From Paludifilum halophilum (GTDB lineage Bacteria; Bacillota; Bacilli; Thermoactinomycetales; DSM-45169), in assembly GCF_002245355.1 (NCBI RefSeq), contig NZ_NOWF01000004.1:62001-126000 (forward strand): a stretch of 64,000 nt of DNA, read 5' to 3'. The notes below the pieces were generated by a model. That model was not told the DNA's origin. It ran no database searches and saw only the letters and a program-made list of their open reading frames with translations. The position numbers were made by a program, and so were the translations under genes. Below, piece by piece: positions 1 to 8,820 of the stretch. Position 1 is the stretch's first letter. Each line of letters opens with the position of its first letter.

Positions 1-600
1 GGCCAATACGACTCCCAGGATACCGGTACCCACCAGGGACACCAGGGTAATTTTGATCAAATAATTATTGATCGTACGGATAGTCTTATACATTTCTTCC
101 ATCGGGGCTTCGATATAAATCGCCCCGATGACCAGTCCGTCCTCCATGACCGGGTAACTCACCAGCATTTGGCGCTGGCCGTTGGGGCTGGGACGGATTT
201 GCACGTCGGATTGAACATCTCCTTGCAGAACCCGGGAAACTTTGACGTTTTTCTGACCGACCAGGGATTTATTATCGGAACTGGTGCTGAGAACGATTCC
301 GTCCTGGTCCACGACTTGTACGACATCGGTCTTGTTGTCCAGTGTGAACAGCGCCTGAATCAGTTCGTCGATTTTTTTGCGCTGGTTTTGGCTGTTTTCC
401 CGACTCCCCATCGCATCCGCCACTTTGTCTTGAAGCAGTTCGGCCTGGGTCTGAAGCCGGTTGCGGAAGTTGCCCTCATAGTACTGTTCCACGTTGCGGA
501 AGAAGTAGACCCCGATCAACTGAACGGCGATCAAAAGCAGTAAAATATAGATGATCACTACTTTCCACTGAACGCTGTTGAAAATTCGCAGCCATTTCAT
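1..600 (-). CDS. walK: Sensor histidine kinase WalK, N-terminal part (runs off window)
   Basis: The reverse strand reads from an ATG at 600 to the window edge without a stop, giving 200 residues that begin MKWLRIFNSVQWKVVIIYIL. A first membrane helix covers about residues 13-33 and a second about 176-198, enclosing an extracytoplasmic sensor of about 140 residues. This is the topology of WalK, the essential kinase that controls cell-wall metabolism. The HAMP, PAS and kinase domains lie outside the window. It starts 5 bases after the walR stop, so the two are co-transcribed and this is the usual walRK order. The identification rests on the topology and on the neighbouring walR. Confidence 0.9.
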   Translation of the reverse strand, partial: MKWLRIFNSVQWKVVIIYILLLLIAVQLIGVYFFRNVEQYYEGNFRNRLQTQAELLQDKVADAMGSRENSQNQRKKIDELIQALFTLDNKTDVVQVVDQDGIVLSTSSDNKSLVGQKNVKVSRVLQGDVQSDVQIRPSPNGQRQMLVSYPVMEDGLVIGAIYIEAPMEEMYKTIRTINNYLIKITLVSLVGTGILGVVLA

Positions 601-605
601 GGGGG

Positions 606-1310
606 TCACCGTTCAGCGTCAGGATCCCGCATGGTATAGCCGATGCCCCGCCGTGTGATGATGTACTGGGGTTGGCTGGGATCGTCTTCGATTTTTTCCC
701 GCAGGCGCCGGATCGTGACATCCACTGTGCGCACGTCGCCGAAATAATCGTATCCCCACACCGATTGCAGGAGATGCTCCCGAGTCAGCACCTGATTGAT
801 ATGCTTGGCCATGTACAGAAGCAGTTCGAATTCCCGGTGGGTCAGGTCGACGGGATTTTTGTGTTTGCTGACGATGTAACTGTTTTGGTCGATGGTGAGG
901 GCGCCGACGGCGAGGGTGTCGTCGGTGGAGGGCGGTTGGCTCCGGTCTCTGGACCGCCGCAGATTCGCCTTGATTCGAGCCAGTAACTCCCGGTTGCTGA
1001 AAGGTTTGGTTACATAGTCGTCAGCTCCGATTTCCAGCCCCAACACTTTATCCACTTCCGAATCTTTGGCCGTTACCATGATGATCGGCATCTGATGGAC
1101 TTGGCGCACCTTGCGGCAGACCTCGATCCCGTCCGTTCCGGGCAGCATCAAGTCCAACAGAATCAGATCGGGAGGCTCTTCAGATACGCGGGTGAGAGCC
1201 TCGTCCCCATCATAGACGCACTCCACTTGGTAGCCTTCTTTACTTAGATTAAACTGCAAAATATCCGCAATGGGACGCTCGTCTTCCACGACGAGGATTT
1301 TGATACTCAT
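606..1310 (-). CDS. walR: Response regulator WalR
   Basis: A 234-residue OmpR-family regulator. The N-terminal receiver carries the acidic pocket VVEDE (residues 7-11), the phospho-acceptor Asp53 in LLDLMLPG, and the conserved Thr and Lys in MVTAKD and VTKPFS. The C-terminal winged helix (about 130-232) contains LTHREFELL and [15 protein letters not shown], typical of WalR/PhoB DNA-binding domains. The ATG at 1310 is chosen because GGGAGG sits just upstream; the open frame extends further to 1361 but that would add an unlikely 17-residue leader. It is followed closely by walK. The product is the cognate activator of cell-wall hydrolase genes. Confidence 0.95.
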   Translation of the reverse strand: MSIKILVVEDERPIADILQFNLSKEGYQVECVYDGDEALTRVSEEPPDLILLDLMLPGTDGIEVCRKVRQVHQMPIIMVTAKDSEVDKVLGLEIGADDYVTKPFSNRELLARIKANLRRSRDRSQPPSTDDTLAVGALTIDQNSYIVSKHKNPVDLTHREFELLLYMAKHINQVLTREHLLQSVWGYDYFGDVRTVDVTIRRLREKIEDDPSQPQYIITRRGIGYTMRDPDAER

Positions 1311-1339
1311 GGCGGGGTGCCTCCCATAGGAGAGTTTTT

Positions 1340-2212
1340 CTAACGGACGAATCGCTTCCAATGTCGGTAGGATTCCTCGGTCGACTCGCCAAAAACTTGT
1401 TCCCAGGCGGCATCGAAGGAATCCCCCCGGGAAAGTCTCCGGTGCAGGTCGCGAAGGCGGCCTTCTCCTTTTCGCTCCACTGTGGTGCGCAGAAGTAAAA
1501 AGGCTTGGCGGTAAGCCAGAGATTGATTGGGCAATTGTTCAAACCGATGGACCAAATCCTCGTAACGGTAAGGGGATTGCCCATTCAGTCGGTTGGCGGG
1601 GGTGGCTCCTTCGTATCCCAATTCCCGGTATTCCACCCACTGAGCGTAAGCTTCCGTATACCATATCGGGTAATTCCCGCCGGTAGCCTTATCCAAGTAC
1701 AGGTGGGCGATTTCGTGATAGAGAGGGCCTTTTTCGCGGAAGAGCCGGGCCCATTTTTCCGGGGCCTTTTTGGCCGAGGGGAATCCTTCATGCCAAACCT
1801 CGGGGTTTAAAAGATAAATCGCCCCGGAAAAATAAACACCGGTTGCACTTTGCTTTTTTTTCCAGGAAAAATGCGATTGAAGAGAGTCGCGGTCAGGAAA
1901 CAGAAAAACGGGCACCGGATGATTCAGTTGGAAGTGAACCCGTTTTTCAAAGGTTTTAAGCATCTGTTCCGCTTCCCGGGAGATCAGCCGGGCCTGGGTC
2001 CTCATCGCTGATGGATAATAGATCTTGACCCGGGTGGTTTCCAGTACTTCACCGTCCCGAAACCGCCAAGCTTCCAGCCAATGATTTCCCTGATGAAGGA
2101 CCGGTTGAGCGATCACTTGTCCCTGATGACTCCACCCAAAGAAAAAGAGAAGGGTAAAGGATATGAAAAAAAGGAACAGACTTCGGGTCGATCGGTGAAT
2201 GGTCGCATTCAT
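1340..2212 (-). CDS. Membrane-anchored gluzincin-like metallohydrolase (peptidase MA family)
   Basis: A 290-residue protein with an N-terminal hydrophobic segment (about residues 11-35) acting as signal or anchor. The body carries a zinc-binding HEIAH motif near residue 166, followed about 20 residues later by WYTEAYAQW, which can supply the third ligand Glu as in gluzincins. The family is called peptidase MA-like; its members are mostly uncharacterised, with DUF-type annotations. It lies 29 bases upstream of walR on the same strand, so it may share the walRK transcript. No strong ribosome site precedes the ATG. The substrate is unknown; action outside the cytoplasm is inferred from the leader. 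Confidence 0.7.
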   Translation of the reverse strand: MNATIHRSTRSLFLFFISFTLLFFFGWSHQGQVIAQPVLHQGNHWLEAWRFRDGEVLETTRVKIYYPSAMRTQARLISREAEQMLKTFEKRVHFQLNHPVPVFLFPDRDSLQSHFSWKKKQSATGVYFSGAIYLLNPEVWHEGFPSAKKAPEKWARLFREKGPLYHEIAHLYLDKATGGNYPIWYTEAYAQWVEYRELGYEGATPANRLNGQSPYRYEDLVHRFEQLPNQSLAYRQAFLLLRTTVERKGEGRLRDLHRRLSRGDSFDAAWEQVFGESTEESYRHWKRFVR

Positions 2213-2418
2213 TTTCGCACAATCCCTTTACAGAAACAATCCAAGGCTTCAGCTCCTATTTTAACACATTAAAAAGGCGGGACCATCCGGCGCTTTTTGC
2301 CGAAAAATAGGCTTTCCTTGCTGGCTCCTGTTTCCGAGTGAAGGAATAGACTGTAAGGGGTTGAATCCGACGGTTCGATTCCGGACGAAGGTATTTACGA
2401 AAAACGGAGGCATCCGGT

Positions 2419-3168
2419 ATGCGCAGATATCGTCAAATCGCCAGTAAAGCGCTGAAAACAAAAGTGATGTTGGAGAACCCGATTCTTGCCCCATATATCC
2501 CTTTCACGACTTGGTATTCCGAAGCCTCTCTGAAACGGATGCTTTCCTCTTATCCTACGGTCTTTGTCAAGCCGGACAAGGGGGGCGGAGGAGCAGGGAT
2601 TATCAGAGTCCGTCGGGTGACGGAAAGAGGGTATCAGGTGAATTTTCACAGGACCGGCCGTATGGTTGATGCGGAACATCTTCACGCTGTAATCAGCCGG
2701 TTGCAGCGAATTGACAAGAGATATTTGATTCAACAGGGAATCGATTTGGCCCGAATCAACGGGAGGCCGGTGGATATCCGGGTGTTACTGCAAAAGCCGG
2801 GCCGGCGCTGGATCGTCAGCGGAATGATCGCCAAGGTGGCGGCCCGGGGCCAGTTTGTAACCAATCATTGCAAAGGGGGACAACCGATTTCCGTGGAAAG
2901 GGCCTTGTCTTTGTCAGGGAATACGGGGAATCCCCTTCCGTCCGACCGGACAGAGGAATTGGAAAAAATGGCTTTGCTGACGGCATGGGTATTGGATTCC
3001 CGGTTTCCGGGACTCAGGGAACTGGGGATCGATGTAGGTGCGGATCAAGAGGGGAAGCTGTGGATCTTTGAAGTGAATACCCGCCCTCAGTTCCAGATGT
3101 TCCGGAAAACCGAAAGAAAAAAAGAGTACAGGAAAATTTTAAACCATCATCGCAGGCTGGTCCGTTAG
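2419..3168 (+). CDS. YheC/YheD-family ATP-grasp protein
   Basis: A 249-residue protein resembling the YheC/YheD endospore coat-associated family. The core has VFVKPDKGGGGAGIIRV near residue 50, an ATP-grasp nucleotide-binding signature. The C-terminal WIFEVNTRPQFQMF supplies the metal-binding Glu/Asn pair of ATP-grasp ligases. It is about half the length of B. subtilis YheC/YheD and corresponds to their C-terminal catalytic half. The ATG is preceded by GGAGG with 8-base spacing. The reaction catalysed by the family is unknown; ATP-grasp enzymes normally join a carboxylate to an amine or thiol. A role in the spore is inferred only from the family. Confidence 0.75.
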   Translation: MRRYRQIASKALKTKVMLENPILAPYIPFTTWYSEASLKRMLSSYPTVFVKPDKGGGGAGIIRVRRVTERGYQVNFHRTGRMVDAEHLHAVISRLQRIDKRYLIQQGIDLARINGRPVDIRVLLQKPGRRWIVSGMIAKVAARGQFVTNHCKGGQPISVERALSLSGNTGNPLPSDRTEELEKMALLTAWVLDSRFPGLRELGIDVGADQEGKLWIFEVNTRPQFQMFRKTERKKEYRKILNHHRRLVR

Positions 3169-3189
3169 AAGAACGGAAACTTGTCCAAA

Positions 3190-3235
3190 TTCGACAAAAT
3201 ATTCCGTTGACGGTGAAGGCGGGCGTTGATACTAT
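3190..3235 (+). promoter_or_regulatory. Promoter with an adjacent Spo0A-box match
   Basis: TTCGACAAA (3190-3198) is the exact reverse complement of the Spo0A-box consensus TTTGTCGAA. A partial opposed copy, TTGTCCAAA, lies at 3181-3189. Just downstream is a sigma-A-like promoter, TTGACG (3207-3212), a 17-base spacer and TACTAT (3230-3235). The box would lie at roughly -52 to -44 of the predicted start, a position used for activation. It would drive the unknown gene at 3370. Confidence 0.5.
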
Positions 3236-3369
3236 ATTTGGCAAAAGAAGGATTTGCATCCGAAATGAGAGAAAAAGATGCGGTGCTGCCTTGCCTTTTG
3301 GTTCGCCTCTATCATTTACCGGCCATGTTTGAAAGCGCATTTCACTTTTTCTGAAGGGTGGGTTCAAGC

Positions 3370-4101
3370 ATGACGATTACTGTAGGTGTTTACTTGGGAA
3401 AGAAAGACCGTTTTCTGCGCAACTGGTACGATATTCTCCCCAGAGGGCAGTTTCCCCTATTGGTCAAGTACTGTATCCAGTCGTATCTGAAAGGGGTTTA
3501 TTTCCCCCTGGATACGATCTGCGACCGGGAGAGTTTCAAGGAAAGGATGCGCCTGTTGAAGGAGTTGTCCCCCACTCAGCGAAATGTCACATTTACTCCG
3601 GAAGACGGTCCGGTTTACCAATGGGTGGATGGAGTGGACAACGGGTATCGGAGCGAAGAGATTAAGAGCATTCTGAAAGATACGATCATACATACCCTGT
3701 TGGACGAGTTTGAGCGAACGCCTCTCGCTTTCCAACATGAGCGAAGGCGTTACGGCGGATATTGGAACGGTTCTCATGAGGGGACGCCTCCTTACATGTA
3801 CATGCGGGAAAGGGATAAAAAATCCCCTCGCTATGAAGGCGTCTGGGAAGGGAGAGAAAACCGTCTGCCTTCCGAAGGCAGAGAAAGTTGGGTGGCCGAT
3901 CGTTTCCCCGAAGAGGAGAAGGTTTCCTATCCGGGCCTCAAGCGGGAAGAACCGGTTTTGAGGAGGGATCCGATCGAGATCGAAGAGATGTACCGATCCG
4001 AGGAAGTAACCCAGCGATCCTCCGCGGATGATCATTCCCTCGACGGAAAAAAGGAAGCGCCTTACCGGGGCTTTCACCATTGGGTGGATCGCCTCGGCTA
4101 A
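3370..4101 (+). CDS. Hypothetical protein, Arg/Glu-rich C-terminal half
   Basis: A 243-residue protein that I do not recognise. The N-terminal 100 residues look folded (MTITVGVYLGKKDRF, then LLVKYCIQSYLKGVYFPLD). The C-terminal 120 residues are highly charged, rich in Arg, Glu, Ser and Tyr, and probably disordered. There is no signal peptide or membrane segment. The phrase WYDILPRGQFPLLVKYCIQ faintly recalls the short helix-rich N-termini of ribbon-helix-helix plasmid-type regulators, but this is too weak to assign. The ATG at 3370 is chosen over one 12 bases upstream because AAGGGTGGG is correctly spaced. A promoter with a Spo0A box precedes it, so expression at sporulation onset is possible. 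Confidence 0.6.
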   Translation: MTITVGVYLGKKDRFLRNWYDILPRGQFPLLVKYCIQSYLKGVYFPLDTICDRESFKERMRLLKELSPTQRNVTFTPEDGPVYQWVDGVDNGYRSEEIKSILKDTIIHTLLDEFERTPLAFQHERRRYGGYWNGSHEGTPPYMYMRERDKKSPRYEGVWEGRENRLPSEGRESWVADRFPEEEKVSYPGLKREEPVLRRDPIEIEEMYRSEEVTQRSSADDHSLDGKKEAPYRGFHHWVDRLG

Positions 4102-4102
4102 G

Positions 4103-4256
4103 GCGTGTCTGAACTCCCGACTAATCAACGACCGGCGATTGGCTAACCGGGTGCAGGAGTCGATTTTCGATTTTGCGCCGGGTGGCTTCTGCGGATGTGA
4201 TGCGGTCCGCGCCCTTTTCTACGTCCAAGGGCTTTAAATGACAACGCTTCTAGTCC
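4103..4256. repeat. Repeat remnant between two convergent genes
   Basis: A non-coding stretch that starts GGCGTGTCTG right after the stop of the gene at 3370 and ends ACAACGCTTCTAG (4241-4253), the same 13 bases that end the palindromic repeat at 10048-10060. A related opening, GGCGTGTTTG, follows the stop codon of the gene ending at 9840. No transposase fragment is readable. It looks like a mobile-element remnant or a small non-autonomous element. The murQ stop codon lies inside its end. Confidence 0.45.
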
Positions 4257-5167
4257 CGGGTTTCGTTGTCGAGGTCCAGAGCGAGGCTGACTCGTCCTTC
4301 CGCCTGATGCAGCCGTTTTCTCGCCGTTTCCGGGTCTGTTCCCGTCAACAGCGTAACGATGGCGGTTTTGGTTTCTCCTTCACAGGCCCGGTAAGCCTGT
4401 TCCACCTCTTCCCGAGTCGCTCCGGTGGCGATGCGGATGATCCGCCGGGAGCGCTCCTCCAGCTTTTGGTTGGACGGATTCAGGTCGACCATCAGATTTT
4501 GATAGGCTTTTCCCAGACGAACCATGGTGGCTGTGCTCAGCATATTCAGGATCATCTTCTGCGCGGTTCCCGATTTGAGGCGGGTGGAGCCCTGTAATAC
4601 TTCCGATCCGGTATCCACTTCAATCGCCACGTCTGCCCACTGTCCCATCCGGGAGCCGGGGTTGCAGGTGATCGAGGCGGTTCCGGCACCGATTTGGCGG
4701 GCATATTGAAGAGCTCCCAAAACATAGGGAGTTCTCCCGCTGGCGGCGATCCCCACCAAAAAGTCGCAGGAAGAGAAATTCCGGGACTGAAGATCGGCTT
4801 TCCCCCGGTCCATGGAATCTTCCACACCTTCCACTGCGAACCGAAGGGCCTGTTCGCCTCCCGCGATGATTCCCTGAACCAGTTCCGGGTCGGTGCTGAA
4901 TGTCGGAGGGCACTCCGAGGCGTCCAAAATTCCCAGACGTCCGCTGGTTCCCGCTCCGATATAGAAGATGCGTCCGCCGCCTTTGACCGTCTTTACCATT
5001 TCTTCGACGGTCCGGGCCACCTGAGACAGGGATTTCTCCACCGCCTGAGGTACCCGGAAGTCCTCCCGGTTCATCGCCTGGACGATTTCCAGAGAGCTCA
5101 TACGGTCCAGATGACGAGTCGATTCGTTGATCTGTTCGGTCCTCAGGTGAGATAAATCTTTTTCCAT
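4250..5167 (-). CDS. murQ: N-acetylmuramic acid 6-phosphate etherase MurQ
   Basis: A 305-residue enzyme cleaving the D-lactyl ether of MurNAc 6-phosphate to give GlcNAc 6-phosphate and D-lactate. It has a SIS domain with FYIGAGTSGRLGILDASECP near residues 70-90 (phosphosugar loop and catalytic acid region), VGIAASGRTPYV near 137 and the family segment KSGTAQKMILNMLSTATM. Length matches E. coli and Bacillus MurQ. GGAGGAGAAC precedes the ATG. It is the second gene of a leftward operon behind murP, 72 bases apart, and acts in cytoplasmic cell-wall recycling. Its last codons and stop abut the repeat at 4241-4253, so the C-terminal end may have been altered by insertion. Confidence 0.93.
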   Translation of the reverse strand: MEKDLSHLRTEQINESTRHLDRMSSLEIVQAMNREDFRVPQAVEKSLSQVARTVEEMVKTVKGGGRIFYIGAGTSGRLGILDASECPPTFSTDPELVQGIIAGGEQALRFAVEGVEDSMDRGKADLQSRNFSSCDFLVGIAASGRTPYVLGALQYARQIGAGTASITCNPGSRMGQWADVAIEVDTGSEVLQGSTRLKSGTAQKMILNMLSTATMVRLGKAYQNLMVDLNPSNQKLEERSRRIIRIATGATREEVEQAYRACEGETKTAIVTLLTGTDPETARKRLHQAEGRVSLALDLDNETRD

Positions 5168-5239
5168 TGGGTTCTCCTCCTTGCCACAGCGGGACCCGCC
5201 GGCCTTGAAAACAGCCAGGCGGGTTTTCCTCTCGTCTGA

Positions 5240-6637
5240 TTAGGATGAAGGGTTCGGTTTGAAACTTGTCGTTGTTTGATTTCCATAACCTTGATCGATT
5301 TCCCTATTGAAGCCAAAGAGATAAGTGAACAGGAATCCGGCCCCGTAGGCGATGAGAACCCCGGTAAGGTAGAGCAGAACCTGGCCGGGGGCGATTAGAA
5401 GGGCGGCGGGCAAACCCGATACGCCGATGGCGACGGTGGCGATTCCCAGGGCTCCTTGGAAAGCTCCGCCTACTGCCGCACCGAGGCAGGCGGTGATGAA
5501 GGGGCGTCCCAGGGGAAGGGTCACCCCGAAGATAAGGGGTTCGCCGATCCCCAGGATACCGACGGGTAATCCGCCTTTAATTACATTGCGAAGGGTTTGG
5601 TTCTTGGTTTTGATGTAGACGGCGATCGCCGCTCCTACCTGTCCGGCTCCTGCCATCCCCAGGATGGGCCAGAGGGGATCCAGCCCGGTTTGATCCAACA
5701 GCTGCATGTGAATCGGGGTCAGCCCCTGATGCAGCCCTGTCATGACTAGAGGCAGAAAGGTTCCCGCCATGACGGCTCCAGAGACGATGCCCCCGACAGC
5801 GCCACCCGTTTCCAGAAGGGCTGTCAAACCGCCGGTGATCAGGTCGGACACGAATCCCCCCACCGGTTGAAACAGGATGTAGGTGGCGAATCCTGTGATC
5901 AGGACCGATACCGTCGGTGTTACAATGATATCGATCACGGACGGGACAAACTGGCGGACACTCCGTTCCACCACCGAAATGAACCAGGCCGCCAGTAATG
6001 CACCGATCAACCCTCCCCGTCCGGGAAGGAGGGATTCGCCGAAAAGGGTGATTTCGGAGATATCCGGCAGGATGATCAATCCCCCCGCTACGCCTCCGAG
6101 TGCCGGTGTGCCGCCGAATTCCCGGGCGGTATGGATCCCGACGAAGACAGCCAGGTATGTGAAGATCACTTTACTGATAGCGGACAGCATGACGACCCAT
6201 TGGTTTTTGTCGCTGACATCGAAGGAGTAAACGATGACATTGGTCAGACCCATGATCATTCCGCCGGCGACGATGGCCGGAATCAAGGGAATGAAAATGT
6301 TGGCCAGCTTTCGCAGGAAGAGTTTAAAAGGAGTCTGGTTCTTATCCTGCACAGCCGCTTTGTAGTCCTGGACTTCCCCCGCGGGGATGCCTGTCTTTTG
6401 GGACAGGATTTCAGCCACTCGGGTCACGGTTTTCGGACCGAGGATGATTTGTAGTTGTCCGGACTGCTCCACAACCCCCATGACCCCCGTCATGGATTCC
6501 AGTTCTTCCCGGTGAACATGTTCCGGATTCTCCAGGGTGAGGCGAAGTCGGGTCATGCAATAACTCAGAGAGGTGATATTCCTCTCCCCGCCGACCTGTT
6601 CCAGGATCGCATCGGCCAACAGCTGTTCTTGTTTCAC
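5240..6637 (-). CDS. murP: PTS EIIBC permease, probable MurNAc transporter MurP
   Basis: A 465-residue membrane protein. The N-terminal EIIB domain (about 1-85) has the phosphorylated Cys27 in SYCMTRLRL. The EIIC domain (about 110-445) has ten or so hydrophobic segments and the glucose-superfamily motifs GIGEPLIFGVTLPL and VMTGLHQGLTPIH. There is no EIIA, so phosphate must come from another EIIA-Glc-like protein. Specificity for N-acetylmuramic acid is inferred from its place directly upstream of murQ; sucrose/trehalose EIIBC are the alternatives by sequence. The start is a GTG, preceded by GGAGGGA. No MurR-type regulator lies beside it. Confidence 0.88.
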   Translation of the reverse strand: MKQEQLLADAILEQVGGERNITSLSYCMTRLRLTLENPEHVHREELESMTGVMGVVEQSGQLQIILGPKTVTRVAEILSQKTGIPAGEVQDYKAAVQDKNQTPFKLFLRKLANIFIPLIPAIVAGGMIMGLTNVIVYSFDVSDKNQWVVMLSAISKVIFTYLAVFVGIHTAREFGGTPALGGVAGGLIILPDISEITLFGESLLPGRGGLIGALLAAWFISVVERSVRQFVPSVIDIIVTPTVSVLITGFATYILFQPVGGFVSDLITGGLTALLETGGAVGGIVSGAVMAGTFLPLVMTGLHQGLTPIHMQLLDQTGLDPLWPILGMAGAGQVGAAIAVYIKTKNQTLRNVIKGGLPVGILGIGEPLIFGVTLPLGRPFITACLGAAVGGAFQGALGIATVAIGVSGLPAALLIAPGQVLLYLTGVLIAYGAGFLFTYLFGFNREIDQGYGNQTTTSFKPNPSS

Positions 6638-6976
6638 ACGACTGTCCCTCCTGATTTTGTGATCACATCCATTGCTAAATGGTACGGGGGGTTCGCATAA
6701 AAGATGACACCAGGTCCTATCGGGAGTGGAATATCCGTTGTGTGAATTTTAACATGAAAAAAATTCTGAGGTTTTATCAGGATTTGATAGATTTTGTCGA
6801 ATCGGTGTTCTCAGGGAGGAATTTTGAAGAAGATCATGGAACCCTATCGTTATTTTCATATGACATATCGTGTCTATCTGTCTGATCATTCATTCATTTC
6901 TCGGTGGGGCATTCCCTTCCGCCGATTTCGGGAATGTACAGGTTGGATGGAGGGTGAAATGGGGGGGTAAAAACCG
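6638..6976. other. Divergent intergenic region, murP / histidine kinase
   Basis: About 340 bases with no convincing gene. It is AT-richer than its surroundings in 6740-6880 and must hold the divergent promoters of murP-murQ and of the histidine kinase at 6977. I could not identify a clear -35/-10 pair or a known operator. Confidence 0.5.
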
Positions 6977-8746
6977 TTGACCGAATGGCTAATCACCCTG
7001 GTTGAAGGATTGAATCGGTTTTTTTCCGATCCGGCGGCGCGTTGGACCGGTATCATCCTGTGTGCTTCGGCGTTGCTGGTACTATTATTTGGGAGCCGTT
7101 TTGCGGACAAGGTGCCCTTTTATCTGTATCCGGTATTCGTGTTGCTGTTATTGACCGCTCTGGATGTCTTGACCGGTGATTGGTCGATCCTCTGGGTGTA
7201 TCTGGTGTCGCTGGGATTGTTAAATAAGCACCTGACAAGGGAGAGGGCCATCTTGTCCACCTTGGTCTTTTTCGGCGTTTACATGTGGGTGCAATCCGGG
7301 GGAAGCGTTTGGGAGCCATGGGGACAGCCGCAAAATCTGGTGAATGATGCGATCCTCTTTGTCTTTTTCGGCTGTCTGGGCGGTTTTCTGCGGAGAACCC
7401 GCAAGAGAACGGAAGAGATTCAGGGTGAGAACCGGCGTTTGGTCGAAAAAGTGGATGAGGCCCAAAACCGGATGCATGAATATATCGATGAGCTGGAAGA
7501 GACATCCCGTCGGGACTACCTGACCAGTTTATACAATTTCAGCGGTTTTCAGGAACAGGTGGCGAGGAGTTTGTCCCGATGCTGTATCGAGGGTCATTAT
7601 TATCACGTGATCTGCGTGGACCTCGTCGATTTTCAGCAAGTGAATATGAGAGAGGGAATCGATGCGGGGGATCAATTGTTGGTGCAGATCGCCCGCCAGT
7701 TAAAGCGGAAACTCCCTCCGTATGCCCAGGTGGCTCGGTATGACGGGGATCAATTCGCTGTCGGGCTGACCGGGGACGATTCGGCGATGCGCCTCTGCTT
7801 GGAGACAGTGGAAAAGGTGATCGGGGGATTAAGGGCAGAACGCTCTCTGGTCAACTACTGTATCGGTTCGGCCTCTTATCCCGGAGACGCCCACAATGCT
7901 ACAGAACTGATCCGGTTGGCGGAGAGCCGCCTTTCTATTGAACAACGGCGAATTCGCCACCGTGAGGAGGAAAGAAGGCGTCACCTGGAAAAGCTGTCCG
8001 CCGTGGGACAGCTGGCAGCCGGCTTGGCCCATGAAATCCGCAATCCATTGACATCGATCCGCGGCTTTATCCAGATATCTGCCTCGGAGTCACCGGAAGT
8101 GAAAAAGTGGGAATCGATCATCCTGCCGGAAATCGACCGTATCAATGACTTGTTGAAGCAGTTTTTGCATTTGTCCGAGTCGCGTCCGGCCCGTCACACC
8201 CTGTTCAATCTGGATCGCCTGATCGACGATGTCCTTCAATTACTCCACCCCAAGGCTATTTTGATGGGACACGAGCTGACACCGAAGCCGCCTTCTTCAC
8301 CGGTTATCATCGAGGCCGACGCGGAGCAACTGAAACAAGTACTGATCAACCTGGTTCAGAACGGTCTTGAATCTCTGAACGACAAAGGTGTGGTTTGTGT
8401 GCGGTGGAAAGAGTTGCGAGACCGGATCAGTATCCGGATTCAGGATACGGGGGCCGGCATTCAGCCGGAGCATATGTCGCGGATCTTCGATCCTTTCTTT
8501 ACGACAAAGGGGGATGGGACCGGGATGGGCTTGTCCATCTGTCACCGGATCATCTCCGAACACGGAGGGCAGATTCATGTGACGAGTCAACCCGGTCGGG
8601 GAACGACCTTTAATATTCATCTCCCGGTCCGGCAGTTGACCCATAAGGATACGTCCGAGGAGGATTTGGATTCCGAGCGCCGGGAGGTGGGTCTGGCTCG
8701 GGAAGAGGCCGCGGAGCGGGTGAGTTTGCTGAAAACCCTTCAATGA
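6977..8746 (+). CDS. Membrane histidine kinase with degenerate GGDEF domain
   Basis: A 589-residue protein. Residues about 22-140 contain five or so hydrophobic segments, then a coiled coil (about 140-172). Residues about 173-325 form a GGDEF-like domain whose signature is degenerate (YDGDQFAV in place of GGDEF), so cyclic-di-GMP synthesis is unlikely. A HisKA domain follows with the phospho-acceptor His in AAGLAHEIRNPLTSIRGF, then the HATPase with N box INLVQNGLESL, G1 DTGAGIQ and G2 GTGMGLSI. The kinase half is closest in style to Bacillus sporulation kinases (KinB/KinE type). No response regulator lies beside it, as usual for phosphorelay kinases. The start appears to be TTG at 6977 behind a G-rich site. 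Confidence 0.85.
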   Translation: MTEWLITLVEGLNRFFSDPAARWTGIILCASALLVLLFGSRFADKVPFYLYPVFVLLLLTALDVLTGDWSILWVYLVSLGLLNKHLTRERAILSTLVFFGVYMWVQSGGSVWEPWGQPQNLVNDAILFVFFGCLGGFLRRTRKRTEEIQGENRRLVEKVDEAQNRMHEYIDELEETSRRDYLTSLYNFSGFQEQVARSLSRCCIEGHYYHVICVDLVDFQQVNMREGIDAGDQLLVQIARQLKRKLPPYAQVARYDGDQFAVGLTGDDSAMRLCLETVEKVIGGLRAERSLVNYCIGSASYPGDAHNATELIRLAESRLSIEQRRIRHREEERRRHLEKLSAVGQLAAGLAHEIRNPLTSIRGFIQISASESPEVKKWESIILPEIDRINDLLKQFLHLSESRPARHTLFNLDRLIDDVLQLLHPKAILMGHELTPKPPSSPVIIEADAEQLKQVLINLVQNGLESLNDKGVVCVRWKELRDRISIRIQDTGAGIQPEHMSRIFDPFFTTKGDGTGMGLSICHRIISEHGGQIHVTSQPGRGTTFNIHLPVRQLTHKDTSEEDLDSERREVGLAREEAAERVSLLKTLQ

Positions 8747-8820
8747 CGGATATCCCGGCTTTTGCATGAGATTCCTCTTCTGAGATACAATGATGGAGAG
8801 ATAAAGGGGGGCGATTCGTC

